DNA of 64,000 nucleotides. It comes from Micromonospora sp. MH99. GTDB lineage: Bacteria > Actinomycetota > Actinomycetes > Mycobacteriales > Micromonosporaceae. A program made the position numbers and the translations under genes. Below the pieces are notes generated by a model that did not search any database, was not told the origin of the DNA, and worked only from the letters and a program-made list of their open reading frames with translations. The stretch is taken from NCBI RefSeq assembly GCF_021442385.1, contig NZ_MUZA01000019.1, positions 31,347 to 95,346 of the forward strand, in the 5' to 3' direction. Below are positions 42,735 to 54,528 of the stretch, one piece after another (position 1 is the first letter of the stretch; each line of letters opens with the position of its first letter).

Positions 42735-43343
42735 ATGGTCGTACGGATTGCCGTCACGGACCCATTGCCCGTTTTCCGACGTGGAGTGATGGCGATCCTC
42801 CGGGATGCGGGCTTTGAGCCCGAGGCACCAGACGACCCGTTGGCCTGGTTGCATGACCAGCAGCCTGCCGCGCTGATCTTTACGCTGCTGTCCGATACCG
42901 ACTGGAACTTACTGGAGTCGCTCACCAGCAGTGCGGCCGACACGCTGCTCGTCGTTCTAGCAGAACGCGTCACGGTCGAGACGTCTGTTCGAGCGTTCCG
43001 CCTCGGAGCCGCCTGCATCCTGCCGCGGAGCACCAGCCCGGCGGCGCTAAGCGAAGCATTTAGTGCGGCTTTGAACGGGCGGAGCACCGTCTCGCTCGAC
43101 GTGCTTCGTGCCCTGATCTTCACGGCACCATCGGAACCGTCCGATGACTATCCGTCTACCCAGGAACGGGAATGGCTTCGTAGCCTCTCCCGTGGTGTGA
43201 CCGTTGGCCGACTCGCTGTCGAGGCTGGATACTCGGAGCGCATGATGTTTCGACTACTCCGGAATCTTTACACTCGTATCGGCGCAGCTGGACGCGCGGA
43301 TGCCCTGGTTACGGCTCAGGCGAAGGGGTGGCTCGGACCCTAA
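42735..43343 (+). CDS. orphan response-regulator-like protein with degenerate receiver
   Basis: A 202-aa NarL/FixJ-like protein. The receiver domain (1-120) shows the fold (IAVTDPLPVFRRGVMAILRD) but the acidic pair is reduced to TD (residues 8-9) and the phosphoacceptor position holds Thr50 (IFTLLSD) instead of Asp. The conserved Lys is likely Arg. The C-terminal HTH (LRSLSRGVTVGRLAVEAGYSERMMFRLLRNLYTRIG) resembles LuxR. No histidine kinase is nearby. Its 3' end overlaps the TIR gene by 35 bp, convergently. Confidence 0.75.
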   Translation: MVVRIAVTDPLPVFRRGVMAILRDAGFEPEAPDDPLAWLHDQQPAALIFTLLSDTDWNLLESLTSSAADTLLVVLAERVTVETSVRAFRLGAACILPRSTSPAALSEAFSAALNGRSTVSLDVLRALIFTAPSEPSDDYPSTQEREWLRSLSRGVTVGRLAVEAGYSERMMFRLLRNLYTRIGAAGRADALVTAQAKGWLGP

Positions 43344-46290
43344 GCAGTGCCCGCAGGCGGGCAAGCCCATCACGATCGTCTGCCACCAGTTCCCGAAAGA
43401 GGCTGCGCCGACGCGCTTGAATGCCTGGGTAGTCAGCGAGTTCCACGGCGGACTGGTATGCGTCGAGCGCTGCCTCCTCATCAGGCGCAGAGTGGCGGAT
43501 GAGCGCCAGTCCCGCAAGCTGGAGTGCTGTGAAGTCAAGAGAATCGTAGAGTTTGGGTTCTGTGTTGGGCACCCGTTGCAAGATCGCAAGCCCTCGCACA
43601 AAGTCGTCCTCTGCTGGCCGCCGACGCCTACGCCTCCACTCCACAATGCCTCGCAAGGCGTATGCCCCTGCTCCTGGCATGCCGTGGCCAGACCGCACGG
43701 CCAGGTCAGCGGCCGCGTGGGCGTTTGCAAGGTCGCTGCGGCGTAAATGCAGCAGGGCAAGTGTGGTGCCAGTGATCCTTAAGAGGTTGGGATGACTTGT
43801 CTCCGCAGCAAGCCGGTGCGCCGTTTGCGCTGCAACGGTAGCGCTCACATCGTCACCGTCGAGCAAATAGGCCCACGCCCGCAGGTCGTCGCACGTGCCC
43901 GCGAGTATCTCGGCACCGTTGACGCGTGCTTCTTCGCCAGCCTGCTCAGCTAAAACGATACTCCTGACATATTCACCCTTTTCCAGAGCAATCTTGGCGT
44001 CAGCCAACAACAGTCTTGCGGCCAACCGCGCGTTGTCAGCGTCGTCCGCGCTGCTTGTAAGCTCGCCAGCAGCGTGCTCGGCGATATCTTGCCGAGCGGA
44101 CGCGATAGCCCGAGTGGCGGCATCGAACTTTCCCAATTCCGTAAGGCAGATAGCCTCGTTGTAGCGCGCGTCAGCCCGGCTCCACACCTCACGACCGGAA
44201 GTCGTCAGTTCGACCGCTTCCTGAAAGGCGTCGAGTGCTGCACCAACCCAGCCTTGGGCCAGGTAAGACACCCCGAGCTGATTAAGTAGTATCAGCTGAT
44301 TCTCGTTGTCTTTCAGCTCTGCATTACGCCGGCCCGCGCGCACTACATGTTCAACGGCCTCCTTTAATCTTCCCTGCTGCAATAGCGCCCGACCCAAGAG
44401 GCTATCGGTGAGAACAAGTGCGTGGGTATTGGTCGGCATTGAGGAGAGTCGCCTCAAGTAGACGACGAGCACCCATGTCTGCCCCCATCCTTTAAGATAA
44501 CGATCGTCGACCTCCTTTATGATCCGCAACGCGCGTTCACCATCACCGCAGTCCAAATACAGCTCAATCGAGTCGAGATACGCTTCAAGATCGGTCAGGC
44601 TGCGTAGCCTGCCGACAGCCTCAATCTCGCGCCCACAGCGGTAGAAGTAGTGGGCGGCACTACGTTGGAGGGTCACCCGAATTTCGGCGTCTGCCGTCAA
44701 GAAATCGGCGCGCTCCGCTGGAAGCAATGAAAAGCGCTCTTCCTCCTCCTCGGAGCGTCTACCGGTCCCCCGGACGATTCTCCGGTCTACAAGACTGGTC
44801 AGAGCTTCAGCGATACGGCTGTGGGTTGTCTCCCTTACGAGTGCCATTATTGCCTCTGCCGACACAGGGCGGCCGTAGATCGCGAGGGCCTGTGCCACGT
44901 CAAGTTCCACATCCCCGAGTGCGGCGACGGTGAGTTCGCCGAGCGACCGCCCGCTCGTCATAGTTTCGAGGAGGGTCTGCAGCATTGCAGGCCTGCCTGC
45001 CACCATGCCGTGAATTCGTTCCGCGGGACGCGGCCAGGTTCGCGTCAGCCCAGTAAACAGGCCCCACTGCCGCGACGACATGGGCAGCAAGCCCGTCCCA
45101 GTGGCTGAAGCAAGACCCGAGAGGAACTCGCGTAGCTCCTCCGGCGGCAGCCCTTCGAGCATTCCGACAGACATCACCACTGGGGACCGCAATCGCTGCG
45201 TTGTGACAAGGAGGACCTGGACTGCGTGCCGGTCTCGGCCGGCCAGGTCCTCGAGCAGCGCCAACAGTGTCTCGTCGCGGAGCTTGCCGTCATCGTCAAG
45301 CAACTGTTCCAGGTCGTCGAGGATGATGAGTACGCGTTGCCCACCAAGAGCACTAAGAACCGCATCAAGCTTTGCCAGTATGCTGAGGTCACGGTCGATG
45401 AGACGGGTCGTCAGTGCCGCCCGGATTTTGGCGTTGGGATGGGCTGCGGCCAATCCCTCGAGCACTGTCGCGGCGTTGAGTGCCGGGTAGCCGCCAGCGG
45501 TGAGATAGTCGACCGCACAATCGCCCTCCTGCTCTCGAGCAAACTTGGCAGCCACTGCAGTCTTGCCAACGCCGGCCTCACCGAGAAGTGCCGTGAGTAC
45601 GGCGCCGGGCCGCTGGAGAGCAGCTTTTAGTTCACCAAGCACCTTCTCGCGACCTGTTACGCGGGGCGGAACGAATCCAGGTAGAGGACGAATCATTCTC
45701 GGCTTCAGAGAATCGCCAGGGCTCTCGGCACGATGAGGCGACAGCTGTTGATCCATCTGCTTCAGAGCTTCGCTATCGTTCGATGCTGCGGCCGGGCTCG
45801 CGGCAGGAAAACGCACCCCACGAGGAGAGGACAGTCCAGCGCGCACGCCAGGAAACGATGCTTTAGCAGGCCGTGGCCGTTCTCTATCCACCGCAGCAAG
45901 CAGTTTCTTACGCGCCGCGACCTCGTCCGAGCCCACTAAGTCCACATATACTCGTGTCATCAGCAGGCCTGGCGGTTCACACGGTTGCACCCGTACTGGA
46001 ATCAACAAACCGAGCTCACCCCTCGGGTCCTGCGCGAACGCCACCCCCCACTCTGCCGCACCGAACTGCGACGCTAAATAAGCAGGCGTTAACACGGCAA
46101 TCACCCGACTTGTCGATATCACGCCCTTCTGCATTTCGTGAACAAAATCCTTACCCGGGCGGATATCCGCCGTCTGGTACCGCGTCAAATAGCCAGCAGC
46201 CTCAAGCTCCACCGCTATCCACTCGGCCCAATCGCGATCTTCTGTTGCATAGCTGATGAAAAAACTCTTCAGCATTGGATCTTTGTCCAC
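43309..46290 (-). CDS. TIR-NB-ARC-TPR protein (NLR-like)
   Basis: The GTG at 46290 is chosen because AGGAG lies six bases upstream; an ATG at 46275 is the alternative, and a start at 46317 would lack it. The protein is about 993 aa. The TIR domain (about residues 8-134; KSFFISYATEDRDWAEWI) has the conserved Glu in FGAAEWGVAF, the expected NADase catalytic residue. NB-ARC follows: P-loop GEAGVGKT (about 237-244), Walker B VLIILDD (about 320-326). The C-terminal ~430 residues are TPR-like. Such proteins act in bacterial immune signalling, with TIR degrading NAD upon activation. The gene is AT-richer than its flanks. Confidence 0.85.
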   Translation of the reverse strand: MDKDPMLKSFFISYATEDRDWAEWIAVELEAAGYLTRYQTADIRPGKDFVHEMQKGVISTSRVIAVLTPAYLASQFGAAEWGVAFAQDPRGELGLLIPVRVQPCEPPGLLMTRVYVDLVGSDEVAARKKLLAAVDRERPRPAKASFPGVRAGLSSPRGVRFPAASPAAASNDSEALKQMDQQLSPHRAESPGDSLKPRMIRPLPGFVPPRVTGREKVLGELKAALQRPGAVLTALLGEAGVGKTAVAAKFAREQEGDCAVDYLTAGGYPALNAATVLEGLAAAHPNAKIRAALTTRLIDRDLSILAKLDAVLSALGGQRVLIILDDLEQLLDDDGKLRDETLLALLEDLAGRDRHAVQVLLVTTQRLRSPVVMSVGMLEGLPPEELREFLSGLASATGTGLLPMSSRQWGLFTGLTRTWPRPAERIHGMVAGRPAMLQTLLETMTSGRSLGELTVAALGDVELDVAQALAIYGRPVSAEAIMALVRETTHSRIAEALTSLVDRRIVRGTGRRSEEEEERFSLLPAERADFLTADAEIRVTLQRSAAHYFYRCGREIEAVGRLRSLTDLEAYLDSIELYLDCGDGERALRIIKEVDDRYLKGWGQTWVLVVYLRRLSSMPTNTHALVLTDSLLGRALLQQGRLKEAVEHVVRAGRRNAELKDNENQLILLNQLGVSYLAQGWVGAALDAFQEAVELTTSGREVWSRADARYNEAICLTELGKFDAATRAIASARQDIAEHAAGELTSSADDADNARLAARLLLADAKIALEKGEYVRSIVLAEQAGEEARVNGAEILAGTCDDLRAWAYLLDGDDVSATVAAQTAHRLAAETSHPNLLRITGTTLALLHLRRSDLANAHAAADLAVRSGHGMPGAGAYALRGIVEWRRRRRRPAEDDFVRGLAILQRVPNTEPKLYDSLDFTALQLAGLALIRHSAPDEEAALDAYQSAVELADYPGIQARRRSLFRELVADDRDGLARLRALLRVRATPSPEP

Positions 46291-46767
46291 CAGCTTCTCC
46301 TGCGGCCGGAAGTACACATAGTACGCAACAACGGCCGCCGGTTGAAGTGACTAAAGATCGACAATAAAGTTTTTGTTTTTGTGGTATAAGCCGAAGATCG
46401 GTGGGCCTGCTCGCCTCAAGACAGCATCTCAAGATCGGTTGAAAAGTCGAACCGCTCGCGCCGGAGACGGTATGCTCGCGGCCCCATCCAGGATCCCAGA
46501 CACATCCATCCATGTGTGTACGGGAGCCAAGCAGCTGTGATGAAGAGGGTGTCGAGCCCTTCCGGGTCCATCGGATCAACACGCCGACGAGCGGATCGCC
46601 AAGATCGAACAGCAGACGACGACTCTGGGCCTGTCAAGGCAAGTCCTGGCTTGCGAAGCGACTGCCGCTGCCGTCGCGCGAGCAAGGCGGAGGACGCCTG
46701 CTCTCTATCCTGTTCTCATTTCAAATGAACCACATGTCGCACGGCGCTCACACCCTGCTTCAACTGC
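46291..46767. other. AT-richer intergenic region
   Basis: 477 bp, including the promoter side of the TIR gene. It contains runs of T and A near 46370-46385. An open stretch at about 46570-46750 (plus strand) reads ADERIAKIEQQTTTLGL, with AVARARR later, like a fragment of a real gene, but lacks a start. I see no tRNA or complete gene. Confidence 0.4.
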
Positions 46768-48492
46768 TCAGAGCGCCACGATCGCCGCTGTCTCCGCTGG
46801 CAGCTCAATCCGGTCCCGCATCACCGTGACCCCCTCCCCCGTAGCCAGCAGCACCCGCCGCGCCACCCCCGGCAGGCTGACCCCTTGCCCCCGCCCAGCG
46901 AAGTTGGCGACCACCAACGTCTCCCCTCGCCGCATCAGGAGGAACTGATCCCCGTGCTGCACCGACACCGCGTGCATCCGAGGATCCGACAGGTCGGCCA
47001 CCGACCGCCGCAGCCCAATCAACCGCTGGTAGAACGCCAACATCGAGGCATGCTCGGGCTTGTCCAGCTCCGCCCAGTCCAACCGCGACCGTACGAACGT
47101 CTCCGGATCCTGCGGATCTGGCACGTCCCCCTCGGGCCACCCGTGCGCCGCGAACTCCCGCCGCCGCCCAGTCCGCACCGCAGAGGCCAACTCCGGCTCC
47201 GGATGCGACGTGAAGAACTGCCACGGCGTTGAAGCAGCCCACTCCTCCCCCATGAACAGCATCGGCGTGAACGGCGCGGTCAGCAGCAGCATGGCCCCGA
47301 CCCGCAGCAGCGCAGGCGACAACGAAGCCGAGATCCGATCCCCGGTGGCCCGGTTCCCGATCTGGTCGTGGTTCTGCAGGTACGCCACCAGCCGATGACC
47401 AGGAACGCGGGAGTCCAGAGGCCGCCCATGGTGCCGGTTACGGAAGCTGGACCACGTCCCCGCGTGGAAGAACCCGCCGGTCAGCACGTCCGACAGCGTC
47501 TCCAGGGAGCCGAAGTCGCCGTAGTAGCCCTGCCGCTCCCCCGTCAGCAACGTGTGCAGCGCGTGGTGGGCGTCGTCGTTCCACTGGGCGTGCAGCCCGA
47601 ACCCACCCGCCTCCCGGGGGGTGATGAGCCGCGGGTCGTTGAGGTCGGATTCGGCGATCAGTGACAGCGGCCGGCCCAGGTGCGTCGACAGGGACTCGAC
47701 CTCGATGGCCAGCTCTTCGAGCAGCGGGATCGCCCGGGTGTCCGGCAGCGCGTGGACGGCGTCCAGGCGCAGTCCGTCGACGTGGTAGTCGCGCAGCCAC
47801 ATGAGCACGCTGTCGATGATGTAGCGGCGTACCTCGTCGGAGTGCGGGCCGTCCAGGTTGACCGAGCGGCCCCAACTGTTGCTCTGCTCGGCGAGGTAGG
47901 GCCCGAACTGCGGCGCGTAGGCCCCGGAGGGCCCGAAATGGTTGTAGACAACGTCGAGGATCACCCCCAACCCGCGAGCGTGGGCGGCGTCGACGAACCG
48001 TTTCAGGCCGTCCGGGCCGCCGTAGGGCTCGTGTGGGGCATACCAGCAGACGCCGTCGTACCCCCAGTTGTGTTCGCCGTTGAAGGCGTTGACCGGGAGC
48101 AGTTCGATCAGGTCGACGCCGAGGTTCACCAGGTGGTCGAGGCGGTCGATGGCCGCGTCGAAGGTGCCCTCCGGGGTGAAGGTGCCGATGTGCAGCTCGT
48201 AGAGGATGCTGCCGGGCAGTTGCCGGCCCGTCCACAGGCTGTCGGACCACTCGAAAGCGGAGTGGTCATAGCGGCGGCTCGGCCCGTGCACCCCCGCAGG
48301 CTGCCACGGTGAGCGGGGGTCGGGCAGTGCGGTTTCGTCGTCGTTCAGCAGAAAGGAGTAGTCGAGGCCGGCGTCGGGGACCTCGACCAGCCACCAGCCG
48401 TCGGCGGCGGCGCGCATCTCGTGGTCGGTGTCGCCGGCCAGGCGCAGCCGCACCCGGCTGGCGTCCGGCGCCCAGACGGAGAATTCGGTCAT
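46768..48492 (-). CDS. treZ: malto-oligosyltrehalose trehalohydrolase
   Basis: A 574-aa GH13 enzyme releasing trehalose from the malto-oligosyltrehalose made by TreY. The N-terminal beta-sandwich (1-90) is followed by a TIM barrel with YELHIGTFTPEGTF, ILDVVYNHFGPSG, the nucleophile Asp in GLRLDAVHALPD, the acid Glu in LIAESDLNDPR, and Asp in QNHDQIGNRATGD. It overlaps treY by four bases (ATGA), so the two are translationally coupled. It is the last gene of the glgX-treY-treZ operon. Confidence 0.92.
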   Translation of the reverse strand: MTEFSVWAPDASRVRLRLAGDTDHEMRAAADGWWLVEVPDAGLDYSFLLNDDETALPDPRSPWQPAGVHGPSRRYDHSAFEWSDSLWTGRQLPGSILYELHIGTFTPEGTFDAAIDRLDHLVNLGVDLIELLPVNAFNGEHNWGYDGVCWYAPHEPYGGPDGLKRFVDAAHARGLGVILDVVYNHFGPSGAYAPQFGPYLAEQSNSWGRSVNLDGPHSDEVRRYIIDSVLMWLRDYHVDGLRLDAVHALPDTRAIPLLEELAIEVESLSTHLGRPLSLIAESDLNDPRLITPREAGGFGLHAQWNDDAHHALHTLLTGERQGYYGDFGSLETLSDVLTGGFFHAGTWSSFRNRHHGRPLDSRVPGHRLVAYLQNHDQIGNRATGDRISASLSPALLRVGAMLLLTAPFTPMLFMGEEWAASTPWQFFTSHPEPELASAVRTGRRREFAAHGWPEGDVPDPQDPETFVRSRLDWAELDKPEHASMLAFYQRLIGLRRSVADLSDPRMHAVSVQHGDQFLLMRRGETLVVANFAGRGQGVSLPGVARRVLLATGEGVTVMRDRIELPAETAAIVAL

Positions 48493-50621
48493 GAAACGGC
48501 CTCCTCGGCAGCGGTGAGAGGAGCCAGCAGAGCGACGGGATAGTCCGCCAGAAGAGTGTCCAGCGACGTCTCCCCGCCACTGTAGACCCGGCCGGTGAAC
48601 AGGTCCTTCACCTCGTTAACACCAAGCGACAGGGCTGTGTCGCGCCAGCCTCCGGAGCGCGCCAGACCCAGCGGCAGGCGGGTCGCCACGGCGATCGCGC
48701 CGCCCCTGTCGAACGCCACCACGTGCCGGCCCGCCGGCCCGTGCGCGGGCACCGGCCGGTAGCCGGTGAACAGCTCCGGGTGCGCCCGCCGCAACCGCAG
48801 CGTCCGCGACACCACGAGCAGCTTCGCCGCGCCGTCGGTGTCGACAGGGGGACGCCAGCCGCCGTCGAGCCGCGCCAGCATCTCCCGGCGTACGTCGAAG
48901 TCGACGGGCCGACGATTGTCCGGGTCAACGAGGGAGTTGTCCCACAGCTCGGTGCCCTGGTAGGTGTCCGGCACGCCGGGCATGGCGAGCTGGATCAGCT
49001 TCTGCCCGAGCGAGTTGCACCAGCCGGCCGGGGTGATGGCGGCGGCGAGTTCGGTCAGCTCGTCGTGCAGGCTCGGGTCGTCGTACATCCGGTCGATGAC
49101 CGCGTGCATGGCCTGCTCGAAGACCGGGTCCGGGTCCGCCCAACTGGTCGAGGCCGCGGCCTCCCGGGCGGCCTTCTCGGCGTACGCGTGCAGCCGCTCC
49201 CGCTCGATCGGCCACGCGCCGACGGCGGTCTGCCAGAGCAGGTGGGCGAACGACGGGTCGGGCAGCGGGGCGTACTCCATCCAGGTTTGGACCTGCTCGG
49301 CCCAGCGGTCCGGCAGCTCGCTGAGCACGGCGAGGCGGGCGCGGACGTCCTCGCCGCGTTTGGTGTCGTGGGTGGAGAGGGTGGTCATGCTGGCGGGCCA
49401 GCGGACCTGGCGGGCGCCGGCGAAGCGGTGGAACTCCGCCGGTGGCACGCCGAAGTGGGCGGGGCTGCCGCCGACCTCGTTGAGGGCCACGAACCGGGTC
49501 CAGCGGTAGAAAGCGGTATCCTCCACGCCCTTGGCCATCACCGCGCCGGTGAGCTGCGGGAACCGCATCGCCAGTTCGTCGTCGCTGTCGCGCAGCCGGC
49601 GGGTGATCGCGTCCAGGGCGCCGGTCAGGTCGGGGCGGCGGCGACCGGCCTCGGAGCGGGCGGCGGCGAGGTGCCGGGCGCCGTGCGGCGGGTAGCCGCG
49701 GTAGACCGGGAACGCCGCGGCCAGCTCGGCGAGCGCCGCGCGGGCCTGCTCGGTCGGCACCTCGGGGGCGTCGTACCCGGTGGTGCCGTCCACCGGCCAG
49801 TCCGGCAGCTCCTCGCCGTACTCCAGGATCTTCTCCACCACGAGCCAGGCGTTCGGCGCGGCCTCGCGCAGCCGGGCCAGGTAGCCGCCGGGGTCGCGCA
49901 GACCGTCCGGGTGGTCGACGCGGATGCCGTCGACCTCGCCCGCGGCGGCCCAGCGCAGGATCAGCTCGTGGGTGGCGGCGAACACCGCCGGGTCCTCCAC
50001 GCGCAGGCCCGCCAGGCCCGCGATGGCGAAGAACCGGCGGTACGTCAGCTCGGCGTCCCCACGCCGCCAGGAGACCAGCTCGTAGTTCTGCCGGTCGTGC
50101 ACCTCGCGGGCGCTGCCGTCGCCGGTGCCGTCGGCGATCGGGAAGCGGTGCTCGTGGTAGCGCAGCTCCCCGTCGACGAGCTTCAGGTCGTCCAGGGCGG
50201 CCGGATCGTCGGCCAGCACCGGCAGCAGCAGCCGGCCCCGGTCCCAGTCGATGTCGAACCAGTCGGCGTACGACGAGTCGCGCCCCCGGCGCAGCACGTC
50301 CCACCAGGGCGGGTTGGCCGGCGGTACGGCGACCCCGGCGTGGTTGGGCACGATGTCGACGACCAGGCCGAGCCGCTTCTCGCGCAGCGCCCGCAGCAGC
50401 CGCTGCCGGGCGGCCTCGCCGCCCAGCTCCGGGTTGACCGTGCGGTGGTCGACCACGTCGTAGCCGTGCGCCGAACCGGGCGTCGCGGCCAGCAGCGGGG
50501 CCGTGTAGAGGTGGCTGACGCCCAGGTCGACGAGGTAGTCGAGGATGCCTGCGGTGGCGTCCAGGTCGAAGCCGGGACGGACCTGGACGCGGTAGGTGGC
50601 CTGCGGAGGGGTGGCGGCCAT
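48489..50621 (-). CDS. treY: malto-oligosyltrehalose synthase
   Basis: A 710-aa GH13 enzyme that rearranges the terminal alpha-1,4 link of maltodextrin to alpha-1,1. The start matches the family (ATYRVQVRPGFDLDATAGIL, YLVDLGVSHLYTAPLLAATPGS). Catalytic-region motifs VDIVPNHAGVAV, GIRVDHPDGLRDP and VVEKILEYGEELP are present, and MGVPDTYQGTELWD-type sequence (PGVPDTYQGTELWDNS) lies late. It is somewhat shorter than many TreY proteins. It starts one base after the glgX stop and overlaps treZ at its end. Confidence 0.92.
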   Translation of the reverse strand: MAATPPQATYRVQVRPGFDLDATAGILDYLVDLGVSHLYTAPLLAATPGSAHGYDVVDHRTVNPELGGEAARQRLLRALREKRLGLVVDIVPNHAGVAVPPANPPWWDVLRRGRDSSYADWFDIDWDRGRLLLPVLADDPAALDDLKLVDGELRYHEHRFPIADGTGDGSAREVHDRQNYELVSWRRGDAELTYRRFFAIAGLAGLRVEDPAVFAATHELILRWAAAGEVDGIRVDHPDGLRDPGGYLARLREAAPNAWLVVEKILEYGEELPDWPVDGTTGYDAPEVPTEQARAALAELAAAFPVYRGYPPHGARHLAAARSEAGRRRPDLTGALDAITRRLRDSDDELAMRFPQLTGAVMAKGVEDTAFYRWTRFVALNEVGGSPAHFGVPPAEFHRFAGARQVRWPASMTTLSTHDTKRGEDVRARLAVLSELPDRWAEQVQTWMEYAPLPDPSFAHLLWQTAVGAWPIERERLHAYAEKAAREAAASTSWADPDPVFEQAMHAVIDRMYDDPSLHDELTELAAAITPAGWCNSLGQKLIQLAMPGVPDTYQGTELWDNSLVDPDNRRPVDFDVRREMLARLDGGWRPPVDTDGAAKLLVVSRTLRLRRAHPELFTGYRPVPAHGPAGRHVVAFDRGGAIAVATRLPLGLARSGGWRDTALSLGVNEVKDLFTGRVYSGGETSLDTLLADYPVALLAPLTAAEEAVS

Positions 50622-50622
50622 G

Positions 50623-52740
<2,118 letters not shown>

Positions 52741-53074
52741 GTCGCTCCTTCAGACCATGGTCATGTGCGCACCGCGCCACGAGCGCGCCGACGACAGGTC
52801 GCCCGCGCGCACGCCGGTATTGCCCTGCGCCCCGGTGCGCCAATCCATCCTTTCAGGCGATGACCGGAATCCACCTGTCTGATGCGTGCTACACCCTCAG
52901 GTGTCCTCCGTCACCATGGACGGTTTCGAGGTGCGTTCCGGGGCTCGATGCCTTTTGCTTGTCGGGGGGCACGCGTCCGCGCGCGACCCCACTCGGCCCT
53001 CGGCCACCCTTTCCACCTCTCGCTCCGCCGCCACTGACGCCGGCGCGCACCACCATGCATGGACGGAGATTGAT
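52741..53074. other. divergent intergenic region of glgX and GT4
   Basis: 334 bp between the divergent starts. It must hold both promoters, but I see no clear consensus elements. The upstream open frame of the GT4 reaches 52886, but its first 60 residues lack coding character, so GTG 53075 is preferred. Confidence 0.4.
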
Positions 53075-54520
53075 GTGACGACCCTGCGGGTCGATGAGCA
53101 GCTCGCTGCCACCAAGGACCGGGCCCACCGGCCCACCCTGACCTCCCGGCCGCAGCTTCCCGCGCAGCCCGGCCCGACCGCGCAGCCCGGCGCGATCGTG
53201 CCCGCGCACTCCGGTCCCGGGGTGCCGCCGCAGACCCGTCGCATCCTCATGTTGTCGTGGGAGTACCCGCCGGTGCTCGTCGGTGGCCTCGGCCGCCACG
53301 TCCACGCCCTCTCCGTCGCCCTCGCCGCCGCCGGCCACGACGTCACAGTCGTCACCCGCCACGCCGACGGCGCACCCCTGGAGGAATACGCCGACGGCGT
53401 ACGCATCCTGCGCGCCCCCGAAGACCCCGTCACCTTCCCCCTCGCCACCAGCAGCCTCCTGGCCTGGACCATGGCCTTCAACCACACCCTCACCCGCACC
53501 GCCCTACGCGCCACCCAGGCCGGCAGCTACGACGTCATCCACGCCCATGACTGGCTCGTCGCCCACACCGCGATGACGTTGCGCGACCACCTGGACATCC
53601 CCCTCGTGAGCACCATCCACGCGACCGAGGCGGGTCGGCACCAGGGCTGGCTGCCCGAGGAGATGAACCGCACCATCCACGGTGTCGAGCAGTGGCTCAG
53701 CAGCGAGTCCGGTCGGGTGATCGTCTGCTCCGGCTATATGCGCGACGAGGTGGGCGCGCTGTTCGGCGTACCGGCCGGCCGCGTCGACGTGGTCGCCAAC
53801 GGCGTCGAGTCGCACCGCTGGAAGGTGCCGGCGCGGGACGTGGCCGCGGCGCGGGCCCGGTTCGCCGGGGACGGCCCGCTGGTCACCTTCGCCGGCCGGC
53901 TCGTCTACGAGAAGGGCGTGCAGCACCTGATCGCCGCCCTCCCCCGCCTGCGCGAGCGGCACCCGGGGCTGCGCGCGGTGATCGCCGGCGACGGCCCGTA
54001 CCGCGCCGAGCTGGAGGCCGAGGTGCACCGCCGTGGCCTGGGCGGCATGGTCACCATGCCGGGCTTCCTGGGCGGCAACGACCTGCCGGCGCTGATGGCC
54101 GCGTCCGACTGCTTCGCGGTGCCGAGCATCTACGAGCCGTTCGGCATGGTCGCCCTGGAGGGCGCTGCCGCCGGAGCGCCCCTGGCCGTCGCGGCCACCG
54201 GCGGTCTCGCCGAGATCGTGGAGCCGGGAGCGACCGGGATGACGTTCCGCCCGCACGACCCGGACGGGCTCGGCGACGCCGTCGACGCGCTGCTGTCCGA
54301 CCGTGAGCGGGCCCGCGCCATGGCCCGTCGCGCCCGCCGGATGGTCCACGACCAGTACGGCTGGGCGGCCATCGCCCAGCGCACCGCCGCCAGCTACGCC
54401 GCGGCCATCGCCAACGACGCCACGTTCACGGCCGAGCGCACCGAGCAGCGGATGTCCCAGGGCCGGGCCCTCCCGGCGCTGCCCGAGGGCAACCTGCTCG
54501 CCGCCGCCGGCCTGCGCTGA
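53075..54520 (+). CDS. glycosyltransferase family 4 (glycogen/maltodextrin-related)
   Basis: The GTG at 53075 with GGAG six bases upstream gives 481 aa. The N-terminal GT-B domain has ILMLSWEYPPVLVGGLGRHV, a Gly-rich loop like glycogen synthases of the GlgA/GlgM type, and DVIHAHDWLVAHTA. The C-terminal domain has VVANGVES, TFAGRLVYEKGVQHLI and the E-x7-E motif in PSIYEPFGMVALEGAA. Its divergence from glgX-treY-treZ suggests maltose-1-phosphate or glucan synthesis. The exact donor and product cannot be fixed. Confidence 0.8.
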   Translation: MTTLRVDEQLAATKDRAHRPTLTSRPQLPAQPGPTAQPGAIVPAHSGPGVPPQTRRILMLSWEYPPVLVGGLGRHVHALSVALAAAGHDVTVVTRHADGAPLEEYADGVRILRAPEDPVTFPLATSSLLAWTMAFNHTLTRTALRATQAGSYDVIHAHDWLVAHTAMTLRDHLDIPLVSTIHATEAGRHQGWLPEEMNRTIHGVEQWLSSESGRVIVCSGYMRDEVGALFGVPAGRVDVVANGVESHRWKVPARDVAAARARFAGDGPLVTFAGRLVYEKGVQHLIAALPRLRERHPGLRAVIAGDGPYRAELEAEVHRRGLGGMVTMPGFLGGNDLPALMAASDCFAVPSIYEPFGMVALEGAAAGAPLAVAATGGLAEIVEPGATGMTFRPHDPDGLGDAVDALLSDRERARAMARRARRMVHDQYGWAAIAQRTAASYAAAIANDATFTAERTEQRMSQGRALPALPEGNLLAAAGLR

Positions 54521-54528
54521 CCCGCTCT

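Noticed and set aside
46291..46767. tRNA or integrase marking an island edge
   Set aside because: No tRNA-like fold or integrase motif could be seen; transfer is suggested only by base composition.
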